A stretch of 64,000 nt of DNA from Helopsaltes ochotensis (lineage: Eukaryota > Chordata > Aves > Passeriformes > Locustellidae). Location: the NCBI GenBank assembly GCA_013400155.1, contig VXBM01000137.1, forward strand, positions 529,388 to 593,387, given 5' to 3'. Position numbers and translations under genes: made by a program. Shown piece after piece: positions 12,243 through 24,400 of the stretch. The stretch's first letter is position 1. Each line of letters opens with the position of its first letter. The notes below the pieces were generated by a model that did no database searches, was not told where the DNA came from, and was given only the letters and a program-made list of their open reading frames with translations.

Positions 12243-12336
12243 GATGAATTCTTACAACAGCTTCAACTTACTCATCAACCTTGGATATTGCCGAGTGACA
12301 CAGAAAGTGAAGGAGTGGAAGCTGACCAAGACAAAT
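12243..12336 (+). CDS. Coding exon of the plus-strand gene (exon C)
   Basis: A TGTGGCAG acceptor and an excellent donor, AAAT|GTAAGT, bound 94 nt. Spliced directly from the exon ending at 6959 (phase 0), frame 1 gives 31 codons, DEFLQQLQLTHQPWILPSDT and onward to an acidic SEGVEADQDK end, leaving phase 1. This fits the preceding disordered region. A second frame (phase 2 in, phase 0 out) is also fully open, beginning MNSYNSFNLLINLGYCR, and its third codon positions are clearly richer in G/C, which is unexpected if frame 1 is the coding frame. Frame 2 would need an extra exon such as 10760-10836. I favour frame 1 because it needs no extra exon. Confidence 0.55.
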
Positions 12337-13764
12337 GTAAGTATAAATGTAAGGACCAGATAATATGTCAGAATCCTTCAACTTTACTTCTGTTTTCCAT
12401 ATCTTGGAGTACTGTGGAGATGCCATGCCTGTTCACAGGAGCTGTTCTCACAAGTACGAATTATTTGCCTGCGGGCTGAACCATATAGGATTGATTTGCA
12501 GAAGCTTTCCTGTAGTCACTGGACAATGACAAAATGATCACAGAACACTGTTTACTTAAGCTAAGTGGAAAAATTTATCCTGATGTGGAAAAGTAGCTGT
12601 TCCAGAAAATAGCATGAATTTGAAATAGATAATCTGCTTAATAAATCTGTATTCACCAGAAAAAAAAGAACCAAACTAAAAAACTCCGGGTCTGAAAAGC
12701 AGAGCCCCTCTCCTTAGGTCTGTCACTCTATTACCTCTATTTTGCTTACATTCTTTTTAATTTATCTGTATTAATAAAAAGTTCTTAATCATACAAGCAA
12801 TCCTTAATATCATATACTCTTTGAAGTATTTGTCTAATTGTGGAAGTGAAGGTCAGCAGGATAAGAGCCTAAATGGCAGAATAGGTAATGGGCTATAAAT
12901 TGCAATATTTTCAAATTGTAGCAAATTCTCCCTGCCTACAAGTTACCTGTAAATGATCTTACTGTTTCATATTTTCTCTTTTAATTCACAGTAGTTTTGT
13001 GATCTACAAGGGTGAATATGCAAAATGCTTCCTAACATGTTTTAGGTGATATACTTGAACAGATAATTTAATCAGCATGTTTAGCAAACACAGTACTGGT
13101 TTAAACATCATGAGTTAACATATGAAAAAAACATTTTCTTTACAGAGGGGAACAGTTCTGTAAAGGATTAAGGATTCATAAGAAACATGCCAGATAAGCA
13201 AAATTTTTTTAAAGTCATGCCACTTTAAAAAATTGGTTTTTACTCATACATCAATTTTACAAATTCATACATAGCCCAGAGTTTGACTGAAATTTAAATT
13301 TACACGGTGGGATTCTGAAGAGCATGTGCCAGGTCTTTTTGAACACCAGTAAAATGTTACAATGAGATTCTGTGCATCCAGCTGCATCCAGGATTTTAGT
13401 CCAAGGCCAGTAAGTCCAATTTGACTTGCACCAGAGCATTTCAGTTGTCTTTGAGCTGAAGGTCACCTTAGGTGGCTCAAGAGAGACTCTGGGACTTGCT
13501 TTTTATGTGCATGCAGTTTGTTTCTTAGTATTTTCTGTAATGATTTTACAGTCCCACAAACATTGGTAGGACTGGCTGTGCCCACACAGACTGATGCTAA
13601 TGATGTGACCAGGGATACTGATGCTCCAGGACAAATCAGATACACAAGCATGGGTTTTTATAGCCGCTGTACTTGAATTGCGTGGGTGTGAGGACTTGTG
13701 AGCACCCCAAATCCTGCGCTATAATATTCCAAGAATCCTGGTAGGTCATTGTCACTGCCCAAAA
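12337..13764. other. Intron sequence
   Basis: AT-rich with no coding signal. It includes a perfect 11-bp inverted repeat at 13205-13232. The part at about 13450-13764 is less AT-rich and lies just beyond the recognisable CR1; it may be a degraded repeat but I could not match it. Confidence 0.4.
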
Positions 13765-14925
13765 AGCAAAGTGGTAAGTTAAAAGTTAAAAGTATGTTGT
13801 TAGGGTCAATATGCAAATGCCTCTTTAACAGTGACAGACTTGAGGTATTGACCATCTCTCTCAGAAGCCTGTTCAGTCTTTCACCCTCTCAGTAAAGAAA
13901 TGCTTCCTGATGTCTAGTCTGAATCTCTCCTGGCACAGCTTTGAGCCATTGCCATATATTCTGTCACTGAATATCAGGGAGAAGAGATCAGTGCCTCTCT
14001 CTCCACATGCTCTCCTCAGGAAGCTGTGGAGACTGAAGTCAATCCTCAGCTTCATTTTCTCCGAAGTAGACAAGCCCAAAGTTCTTAGCTGCTCCTCATA
14101 GGTCATTCCTTCCAGCCCTCTCACCAGCTTTGCTGTCCTTATCTGAACACATTCAAGGACCTTCACATCCTTAAATTTTGTGCCCAGAAGTGCACACAGT
14201 GCTCCAGGTGAGGCTGCACCAGTGCTGAGCACAGTGGGATAATCACCTTTCTTGAGCAGCTGGTGGTTCTGTATTTGATGCACCCCAGGGGAGTTTGTCC
14301 TGTTGGCTTCCAGGACACGCTGCTGATTCTTGCTGTGCCTGCTGCCAACCAGCACCCTCAGATCCCTTTCCGCAGAGAGGCTCTCCAGCCACTCTTCTCC
14401 TAGTTTATACTTGTGCCTGATTAGTCCATCCCAGCTGCAGAATCTGGTATTTTGACTTGTTAAACGTCATGCCATTAATCACTGTCCAGTGCTCCAGTCT
14501 GTGTAGGTCCCTCTGCAAAGGCCTCTTGTCCCTCCAAAGAGCCAGCAGCACCTCCTGGTTTGGGATCATCAGCATATGCACTAATGATGGATTCAACTCC
14601 TGCCTGCAGGTCATCGGTAAATGTATTGAACAGAACTGGCCCTAAGATTGACCCCTGGAGAACACCACTGGTGACCAATTGTCCCCTTTGAGCTCTGCCC
14701 TTCAGCCAGTTCTTCACCCAGCACAGCCTGCAGCCACTCCTCCCACAGCTGGACAGGTTGTCCTGGAGGATGCTGTGAGGGACAGTATCAAAAGCATTAC
14801 TAAAATACAGAAAAACCATATCCATCACCTTTTCTTCATCCACTGGTGGGTGACCTTACCACAGAAAGATAACAAGTTAGTTAAACAGGATTTTCCCCTT
14901 GTGAACACATGTTGACTGCAGTGTA
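13765..14925 (-). mobile_element. CR1 LINE fragment with reverse-transcriptase remnants
   Basis: On the minus strand, 14475-14843 encodes the core of a CR1 ORF2 reverse transcriptase: a FSNAFDTVPHSIL block, then GVLQGSILGPVLFN, then a YADD catalytic box read as SAYADDPKPGG. A second frame (13873-14355) holds the ORF2 C-terminus, including GLEGMTYEEQLRTLGL and a final RKHFFTERVKD. The two parts are in different frames, so the element is frameshifted and inactive. About 100 nt of 3' untranslated CR1 follow, to roughly 13765, but the usual terminal octamer repeat is not visible. It lies antisense within an intron of the plus-strand gene. Confidence 0.85.
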
Positions 14926-16972
14926 GTTAGCTGGTGCATCCTCTATAATAGATCACTGTTTCTACTACTATGACTAAAGGGATAGAACAAAAGTATTTTA
15001 TCAAAGTAATACTTCCTGTAATTGAAATCTGATAGTGAAAAATTTTCCTAAAAGTAACTGATGATGGTAACATCCCTGTCTGAGTTTTCGTGCTAGTGAC
15101 ATTGCCAAGTGCAGAACTGCCACTGCTGACAAAGAGAAGCTGCCAATTCCTGGTTGAAAGTGGAGTCAGCAAGGGGCTTTGGCACACTTGCTGATGCCAC
15201 TGCTTGTAGGTAGAGTAACTGGGAAGATTACAAAGCAATAAATTTGTGTGGATATTTTTTGTGTGATTTAGTATGTGGAGAAGGCCCAGGAGTTCATAAT
15301 TTATGAGTTTGAGCAGAAGAGGTGCAAAATTAATCTTTAGAATAGCAACACCTGTTCTTTGACTCAGCTTTTAATAAATTACATGTGGATAATATTTACC
15401 ACATTCTTTGACTACTTTGAGATAATAGCAGCCAGGTGTAAAGCTAGTTTTTGATAGTGGGAAAACAATGCAAAAAGAGAAATTCTGCGAGTCACCTTGA
15501 GCTCTTTAAAAGTAATACCTTCTGGTTAGAGTTTTACAAGAAAAAGAATGAAAAAAAAAAGGGAGAATAGTTTCAAATGTATTCAGATATAAGAGTTTAG
15601 ATAGGCTATTTTCAAAGCAAGTGATAAATGAACAGAACTGGGTCACTTTGGAATCTCAACATCTCTCGACAAACATAATTTGCAAAACAGATACAACGGC
15701 GCACATCTTGTCTTATGGAAATGAGTGCTTGGTTCTCAGTTCTTGTAAATGAGACTCTACATTTTAAATTCTCCAGGCCCTCTGACAGCATTTTAAAAAT
15801 TCATCCTTAGCAGCAAGTTTCAATGATAACTAGAAGTCACTAATTTTTAAACCTTCATAGTAATTATGACAACATTTTAAATCAAATAGCTACTCATATA
15901 AAAGAGTTTAAATTATTCTAGCTTAAAAGATTTGTTATGTTAAAGAAGGAAAGAAAAATATTTTAACAAGCTTTATTTTTTTAGCATTCCCTTCTCTTTT
16001 CCTCTGTGGATTTAATTAATTTTGTGCCCAAAGGTCAGAGAAAGAGATTGTGAACAATTATTTGCTCTTGTAATGTACATTTTTTTTATTAAAAATAGGA
16101 ATTAACACATGTATTTTAAGAACTGTTATAATTTAGAAACTAAATCCCTTCTGCTTGCAAAATGTGTTCTCCTTTGAAACTCTCTATACAATGAGAGATG
16201 AAAATTGTCAAGGCAGTATGATCCAAAATCAAGGACCTGTGGTGTTCTTTTAGGGTCACTAAAAATGTCTCTAGACAGAGCCTCATGTGTGTTGTTCCTC
16301 TTTCATTCTGGAGACAGTTCCCCAGTATTATCTGCACTAGTTTGCTTGTGTGCTGATTCTCTCTGCAAAGAGTTTTCAGGGAATGCATAGAGATCATTCT
16401 TGGAAAAAAGAGGGATCTAGAGAAAATATTTACTGCTTGCATAATCCTTCAGTTTGATGAAAGTTCTTTGAGCTGGCAAGAATAGATTTTCTTCTTTATG
16501 GGATACTGATGCACAGAAATGGAAGAACTGCATCTACTGCCACCAGAACGTTTTTTAGCCAGCAAATATGAGAAGAAATTTATCCTTTTCATGTGAAGAA
16601 ATTCAGCCTTTCTGGGGACTGACAAGAGTCTGCTTGAATTTTCCCTTGAGAACAAGTCCTACAAAATTTGAAGATTGGAAATTTCTTAAGTATCACTAGC
16701 TTTCAAGAACCTTGAAAAAACAGACAGGCTTGTGGTGTAATTTGACCTACCAGCTGTAGTCTTGGCAAGGATTTGCTGCCCAAAAGCCTGAATCTGCTTT
16801 CTTGGGTGGCGAACTCAAGAAGTAACCCACACAGCAGATTTCCCCAGGTCACACAGTCTTGGATATAAAGTGTCCTACCTCCAGTCAGTCCACCTAGCAG
16901 ATGTACATGATAAGTGAATGAAGTAGGCTCTTGAAAAGTTTGCTTCTTGATTAATCCATATTAAATATACCC

Positions 16973-17030
16973 ACAGAACATTAAGGGCTGGAAGACACCT
17001 TAGGGATCATCTGTGTAAAAACATTCCTGT
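16973..17030 (-). mobile_element. Short CR1 3'-end scrap
   Basis: Plus-strand sequence cagaacattaagggctgg followed by gatcatctgtgt is the reverse complement of a CR1 3' end (the 'aggtcccttccaaccc' end region), with several substitutions. Only about 50 nt can be recognised. Confidence 0.5.
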
Positions 17031-19806
17031 GTGCTAATCTGCTTAAAGCATGCCAGTTTCTGCAGTCAATGGCACATGAAGTTGTGTGTCTATTATCATT
17101 TCATTCCAGCTTGCCCAAAGGAGCACTAGATGCACATTTCCAGCTCAGTTGATCTGGGGCAAGTCTTGAACTCTTGCTCTCTGACCTGTGGGAGGTAATT
17201 TAAATGTTTTGCCACTCTTCATCTGCAAACTCTTTGCTAAGGTTGACAGTGAAAGGTCTGCTGCTGATAAATCAAATGGTTGTTGGGAAGAAATAGGATT
17301 TCTACTCCATTCATTCTTGCACTGGTCTTGAAACTCTTCAGTGAAACATACTCTGTTGATGACTTCAACAGGTGTTTAAGAAACCTTCATTTTCCCATTT
17401 GCACATGTCTGCCTAGGAAAAAACCCCAAAAGAATAAAAGATGGGGCTTTTTTGTAGACTTGAGAAATTCAGACTGTGTTCTAGTAAAATTTCATACAGT
17501 ATTTGTCCATAAATAATGTTCCTTACACTGAGTAAATTCACATGCCAAAACAGTCAATTTATCCAAATTATGCAAATATGTGTTCCTAAAATTTGGAAAA
17601 TTGCTTGGCCAGGGTTAACAATAAGGGGAAATCTACTGCTGGAATATGATTTTGCTGTGAAAGTTTGCTTTTGCTAGAGCCAGGTGCTATTCAATATGAG
17701 TAAGAATGACAGAATCAGGGTTAGAGCAGCAACTGTTGATTGCAAATTTTATGACATTTACACAAACACATTCCATTTCTGCCATTCAGATTCAGCTGTT
17801 TGTATCTGTGCTCTGCTCTGGTGGAGCATAGCTGTATTGAAATGTCTGTTTCAGTGAGTGTGAGTCTAGGGCAAGGCTAGATGTGGTTTCCCTAGAGAGT
17901 AAGGTGCTTAAGAGGCATCACTCAAACATTAGTCAATTATATGTCTGGTTAGTAAGAACATAATTGTTTTAGTAGACAATTTTTTCTCAGTGGATAATAA
18001 ATTCACTATAAATATTCACTATAAAAATTCACTCACTTTTTTTTGTCTCACAAGTGAATGTGTCCCAAAAGTGAACTTTTGGGAGAGTTTTATCCCGGTT
18101 CATGGATCTTCTGGAGAAACTTATTGGTGTCTTTTTTTTCACTTAATATTTCAAGAGTGGTAACACAAACTGCAGTAAAAAAGTCATATCTCCCCATTCC
18201 ACATAACTTCCGCAAAGGGTGTCATAAAGCTTTTGTCTTCTTGGGATATGAGTTATTTTCTAAATGTCTCCAGTATACACTTATGTATATTAAAGAAAAT
18301 ATGCTGTCTCTTATTCTGCCTGCCATTGGCTTGCCTATGTATTTAGCTTCAGACAGTTCTATGTTCACTTCAGAAACAGGATACCAGTAAGGATTGTGCT
18401 CCTGTAAACAGAATTTCTCCAGGCCTATTGGATGGTCTTGGCTGGATGTCTTCTGACACTCACAGATGAAACGGCATCACTTCATATAACTGCTTTTTGA
18501 GTCTGAAAGTAGATGAAAATAATTTTTTAGCATGGAAACCTGCCCATTGGATTTAATTATTTATTGATGGTAAAACAAAAGTAGAGATTGACATTATTTC
18601 TACCAGAAGTCAGATGACTGTTGGACACTGCGTAGTGAGTTCAAATACGGTTAGGGAAAGTTTGAGTTAGACTCAAGTTTCCTATTTTTTGAATGGATGT
18701 GCTTAAATCCAAAGCTTCTGTTATCTTTTTATATTATTAAGGCTTTGAGGCGTGTTGCTTTATTTATACTGAGTAAGATTTGGTTTCACTTTGGGAAAGT
18801 TCACATTGGACTAAATATTTAGTATGAGAAGGGAATTTTCCACTGCAATGAGTAAAAAAAAATTCAAAACCTGTTTTAGTGCAGAAAGCTCTTTTCAGTA
18901 CAGCTTCCAAATCTACGGATCTCTTTTTCTACAGCTTGCCTTATTATGCTAAACTTGGATTCCCAAAGACATTTAATGTAATAAAAAATGACACTGTAAT
19001 TTAAAAAATGGCCGAGAGAATTATCAGGACACACATTAGGTAAATTAAAAGCTGGCTCAATGAGGAATCAAAAAACTAGAGTTTCTAATGGGAATATGTA
19101 GATGAATGGGGCTCATTAGGGTCTGATAGGTTTGGATAATGGGTGGGAAGGACAAGTTGAAGTTATTAAATGATATGAATCCCCTGGTATAATGGCCACA
19201 TTCCAGTAAAATGCACTTTATTATAACCAGATGAAGTATATTTAAACCAAATGAAATATATCTGGCACCAGAGAAACATATCTGTCTCTGCTGCAGAATA
19301 ATGAGGCTTTGTCCTGGAAAGCAGTGACCTAATGGATTTAGGATGGTCATAGAAGATCATCTCAGTGTGAGCTCTCAGCATAATGCTGTCACAAAGAAGG
19401 GTGGACCATTTCTTGAATGCCTTAGAAGTTAAGCAGCAAAGTAATTATTCCACTTCATATCAGTAAAAAAACCTGTGGGTTAGGTGTCTTGCCATTAAAA
19501 CAGATTGGGATTACTCAAGGGATTTCAGAGGAAGATTAAAAATGACCCAGGTTTTGGGCAACCCTGTTAGGAATTTGCCTCACTCACATAAAGGCATTCA
19601 AGCAGGAACTTGAGAGATAACTTGATATCTGTAGATAGATGTTTAAGTAAAAAAGATTCAACTCATCAAACTGTGACAAAGGAAATTAAATGCTCTGTCC
19701 TAATAACCAGGAGCTTCAAGTTTTATAAGCAAAAATTAGGCAACACAATGAACTCAAACCACACTAACGTGTGGTTAACTTCTTAAATTCTTCTTAACTT
19801 CTACAG

Positions 19807-19837
19807 TTAAGAAGACCAGTCCCTGGGTTTTCTGTGG
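19807..19837 (+). CDS. Candidate 31-nt microexon of the plus-strand gene
   Basis: It is preceded by a pyrimidine-rich acceptor (ttcttaacttctacag) and followed by TGTGG|GTAACA. Its phase (1 in, 2 out) would link frame 1 of the exon at 12243 to a 28-codon frame in the terminal exon: FKKTSPWVFCG then FVKSVGLLKNN. Such a fit can arise by chance in this much intron, so this is a hypothesis. Confidence 0.2.
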
Positions 19838-21002
19838 GTAACAGTCACAAGAAGAATCTGCAAATGAAACAGGCTTACACATATTTGCTCTTCTTTATCC
19901 CACCGTAAGACAAGTTCGTTACTTAAAGATCAAACTGTGATAGAGCTGGAGTATCTGCTAAATGAAGCACCTCCAGGGAAAACAGTTAAACATTAGGTAT
20001 AAATGACTAAAAGCCCCCAAACATAGAAAGATAATAAAGGATAAGAACTGTTTCCTGGGCTTTATGTCTTGTTTTTTGTTTATTTGGTTGGTTCATTTGT
20101 TGTTGTTGTTGCAGAGGTGTTCATGGTATGTACCTTGCTTTGTTGATTATCAATACAGAATTACATACAAAGTCCAGGCTTATCACCTGACATAGTGAAA
20201 ATTATTCCAATAGTATTTAATTAATTAGCTGGAGATAATGGGAAAAGTTTGTTCCTGCCAAGTTTCTTAAATATCCCAGAAAAAGCTTGCATATTTAAAT
20301 GTTCCAAAGGAGTGAAACTGCTGTGCCTGATTTCCTACAGTGTTTTAAAATGGCAAGGTGAAGGCTTTTCAGGTAATACATAGACCTTTATGCATTCACC
20401 TGTGCAATTAAATGTGGTTGTGGTGTTTATTTCCAGTTTATAACCTTGATTATCTAACTGGATCTATGTAATAGGTCCAGTAAAGCATTACATTTTATAC
20501 TGGAGAGGGTAGGCTGTGTTGTAATCAGCAACATTTGCAAAACAGTCCATTGCAATATGCATCTGTAAATATTTATTAACGCTAAATTTCTGTTTGCTTT
20601 GGGGAAGGTTTTCAACCTGAACACAACCAGAAATTAAAACATCGCTATCTCAGCTTATGTGATTCATCTCTGGTGCTTATTATGTTCAGTGTTGTTTGAA
20701 ACACAGGCTATTTTTTCAATCTATTACCACTATTGAAAAAGAAGTAGCAGGAAAAAAAACCCCTTCAAAACACTGAATAACTGGAACAAATAGTATAACT
20801 AAGGACACTGTTATTTGCTTCTGAATATTTTAGAAACAAAAGAATTGAGATTCACCAACATACTGATCCATGTTGCTTATTCAGCATAATGGAAAACTTA
20901 CAAAATGAAAACACAATGGAAGATTAATTTGCCCTTTTCTCCTATTTTTGTGTACGTTGCATTTGAACCCTAATTTCTGTGTTTTTCTGTTTGATTTCAC
21001 AG

Positions 21003-21436
21003 GTTTGTGAAATCAGTGGGATTATTGAAGAACAATTTAATAAAAAACAAAATTATGGTGTTCAGAACTACACCTGAAAATTTGCATTAGTTTATATGTA
21101 AAAAATTTAAATACAGTTATTTTTCTAGTATCAGCAGCACATGAGTGGAACTGCTCTGACATGTGGATGCTGTAATGCACTGAATGAGAGTATTTACTGT
21201 GGTACAGTGGCCTTAGGAAAGAAGGGTAACTGTCACCTTTCAGTATAAATTTAATATTTTGTTTAGTTTATTCCCCTGTTGTTTTGGATTGACATTTGAT
21301 AAACTAAATTCTGCCTGACCAAAACAAACTTTGCCTAAAGATTGTATGTATTTTAACTTGTCTAAGGTTTTCTACTCCTTATATTTTTGTAATCTTTGCT
21401 CTTTTTTATTAATAAACATTAAATTATTTGCTGCAT
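21003..21436 (+). CDS. Probable 3'-terminal exon and 3' UTR of the plus-strand gene
   Basis: A strong acceptor (TTTTCTGTTTGATTTCACAG) opens about 430 nt that look like a vertebrate last exon, with AATAAA at 21411-21416 and a GT-rich element downstream (tgtgtatgtc). Three endings are possible according to the incoming phase. Phase 0 gives 24 codons, VCEISGIIEEQFNKKQ to a TGA at 21075-21077. Phase 1 gives a stop almost at once, after two residues. Phase 2 gives 28 codons, FVKSVGLLKNNLIKNK, ending RTTPENLH. Direct splicing from 12336 in frame 1 would use phase 1 and end the protein EADQDKCL. The poly(A) context is the best evidence; the C-terminus stays undecided. Confidence 0.5.
21411..21416 (+). 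terminator. Polyadenylation signal
   Basis: Consensus AATAAA in a T/A-rich 3' UTR-like context, with a downstream GT-rich element starting about 30 nt later. It probably ends the plus-strand gene near 21435. Confidence 0.55.
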
Positions 21437-24400
21437 CTGCCCCTGTGTATGTCCCATTCAGGTCTCACAGACAGCTAGCTCTTCACTCATAGTCACCTGC
21501 AGAGAGAGGTCAGACAAGGGAATGAGTGAAAGAGAGTGTGTGGGTAGCAGAAACAGGTGCTGCTCGTGCTGCATAGCATTGTATTAAATTTATCTACTTT
21601 GATCTTTAAAACAAATAAAGACTCTGTTAAAAAGGGAAACATAATAAGGAACGGTGCGTGCATGCAAAAATAAAGCACCTGAAGGAATTTCATATATTAT
21701 GATAAAGTGTTAGTTACCCATATGGATTACCGAAACAAACTTGCTGTTTAAAATATTCTATCTGGTGTGTGCTATGTGCTTAGAAATTTAGAAGATGCAT
21801 TAGCACAGACATCAAATGAAGGGATGTGGCAGTTGCATTTACTGATTTCATCTACCTGTTAATTCTGTCAAGTGTGTTCTGTTTCCTTTGTCTTCAATAT
21901 GTATGCTCAGGTCCTGTATCTTAGACAGAATGATATAATGAAATTGCTTGCAACTATTAAAAAAATACAATATTACAAAGCATCTATTTGTTTAAGAAAT
22001 AAAAGTGAGTTGTCTGTCATAAATGTTTCATAGTGTGAACTTTTTTCTGCTGTCTCACAAATACACAGAAACTGTATTAATCTGTGTTAGTAATGAGTAA
22101 GTTAATGGAAGTCAACGTTGTGGTGAACAAGTACTTGCTGTATGTGCAATCATAGTGTACGGTTCCTGTATGTAAAATGTTTGGCATAATGAAACCCCCT
22201 GGGGTAGTCCCTTTAAGTTCATTTCAGGAAGGTACTTCATTTATTTGTCATCAGTAAAAAAAATCTGTAATCCCGTGTGCATTTGCAATATACTTGAAGG
22301 CTCATTTGCATAGAGGAGGGTATATGACCGATATGCTGTATTTAGCCAGTTGTGCTCAGAAAAACATTCTTGTAAAACTAGTATCTCTTTTTTATGAGTT
22401 TTATTCTTCCTTAATGTCCCTCATTTCACATTTTACCTTGACCTATACTGAAAAATATAAAATAGGATTGCCTTTTCTTCTTTCAGTTGCTTCACTAAAC
22501 ACCTGCTAAGTTGCACTGCTTTCTGCCTTCATGTCTTTACTTGGGGAATTTATGACTACATTTAATCCTTGGGTAAAATCTCATTGACTTCAGAAGAACC
22601 AAGATTGTTCACAACAAGTTGAGAAAGAAATTGGAATTTGGCATCGTCTTAATTCTAGAAGTTCTGGCATGTATGAGAACTTGACAGTTTTGACCCACTA
22701 GGGCAGAGATATTTGGTCAGGGACGCGTCTGGTTTGAAATTTTGGTTACAGGTGAAGAAATACAAGACAGGCTTTATTCAGAAAGGCAGAATATCAATCA
22801 TGTCACTGGTATTCAGAGGGGAAAAAGGCTTTTCAGTTACAGATATAAGGAGTGCATCAAGAGTTCTTAGAGTGATTAAGAATTTAGCACATGCTAATTG
22901 TACACAAGTATCTCAAGTTGTCCTAGGATGGCTTGGGTGGTCTCAGTGGTAAAAGCTGTGAAGGCCTGAGCTCCTGAGCTATGGCTGTTCTTGGGACTGG
23001 CCAAAACAATGGTATTTTTCTGGGACACCTTCTAAGCTGAAAGGCAGAGGATAAAACCACAGAATTCTCACTATAAACCACTAAAAAACCCACTTTATTT
23101 TTCACACTAAAACATACAGAAAATCCCATATGTTTTTGGTTTTTTGTTTTAGTTCTTACATTTTTGACACAATCTCATGATTTTTTAACACTCATGGTTT
23201 GCACTACTCCCTCTAAAGCATATGGCAAACTATTTTGGCTGATATGAGTGTTCAGCCCAGCAACCAGAGCTGGCATTGCAGAGAAGACGCAGCTTCCTGG
23301 TGCCCTGACTGCAAACAAGGTGGCAGTGAAGCATAGCAAGTAAGGAGAGCTCCAAGAAGGAGCTGAGATGCACTTAATAGGCAGCAAGCAGCTGGGCTTA
23401 GGGGGCCAGGGAGCACAAGCAGCAGCTGGGCAGACCATGCAGAAGGCAGGTGTGATAAACTTGTTTTCACCTCCAAGCTGCAGGAAGCCTTACTCATTTT
23501 CTGTTTGACCTTTTTGGCTTCAGGAAGCAGTTTCTCAATTGCTTATGGGATAAATTGTGCCTACATGGTGTCTAATTGAATTCAGAGTCAGCTGTGGATG
23601 CTCTTGATGCTGCTCTAGTTAGTTTGGCAAGAATGTTACGGTGGAGGGGGTTTTTTTCATTTGTTTTTGACTCTGCACCAGGCACTTCAAAGTCATCCAA
23701 AAAGCTATTGTAAGGCTGCATAGAAATGTGGTGCTGTCTAGTTGCATGGAACAGTACAGATTTAGTGCTTTTCAGAAAGATGCTTTATGGGTCATTGCTG
23801 GTGTTATTCAGTTACTGCATTTTGGTGGAAAAAAAGAGTCATGAGAAACAGATAAATTACAGACATATGTTTGCATCTTAATTTTTTTTAAGCCTTTATG
23901 AATGCAGTGATGTAGGGTTGCAGGATTCTGAATAGTACTTGTTAATGAAAAAAACCAAACATCTCAGTATATAAAAATGCATGTAGCTTGTCTAAAAAGC
24001 AGCTGTTTTTCTTTCAAAGGCCAATTTATTGTAAAATAGGCTTTATTGCCATACGAGTTACTGCTGCTTCCTTTCAAGACCTTCATACCCTTAATACTTT
24101 GTCTGGCTAATCTTGAAAACAACTTTAGTGATCTGCATTCATTTCAATAACACAATAATACTAATGGGTTTCCTTCTATACTGCTCATATCAAGTAACCT
24201 CATCATTAGCCAGTTTTTAAAGACTGTCTTCTTGCTACCCCAGTGTCCAGCTCTGGGTAGATATGACTAAGGGAAAAATGGGAAGAACTTCTACTTGCAA
24301 AAATTTATTTTGAAATATCCAGTGGAAGGTTTCTATGAAAAAATCCTTATCTTGAGAACTTCAGCAATCATTTAAAAACACACAACAATCAGCTGTACAC

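Larger units (their letters stand above)
14926..21002. other. Intron sequence
   Basis: AT-rich. Open frames at 16140-16442 (minus) and 18058-18390 (plus) reach 100-110 codons but have no recognisable motifs or splice context. A short tandem array of attcactataaa lies at 17998-18035. A CR1 scrap and a candidate microexon are listed separately. Confidence 0.4.

Noticed and set aside
16140..16442. 100-codon minus-strand open frame
   Set aside because: No domain, no splice sites, no coding-like third positions; an opposite-strand frame overlaps it.
18058..18390. 110-codon plus-strand open frame
   Set aside because: Composition is hydrophobic and AT-driven, with no motif or splice context. It lies within the intron of the plus-strand gene.
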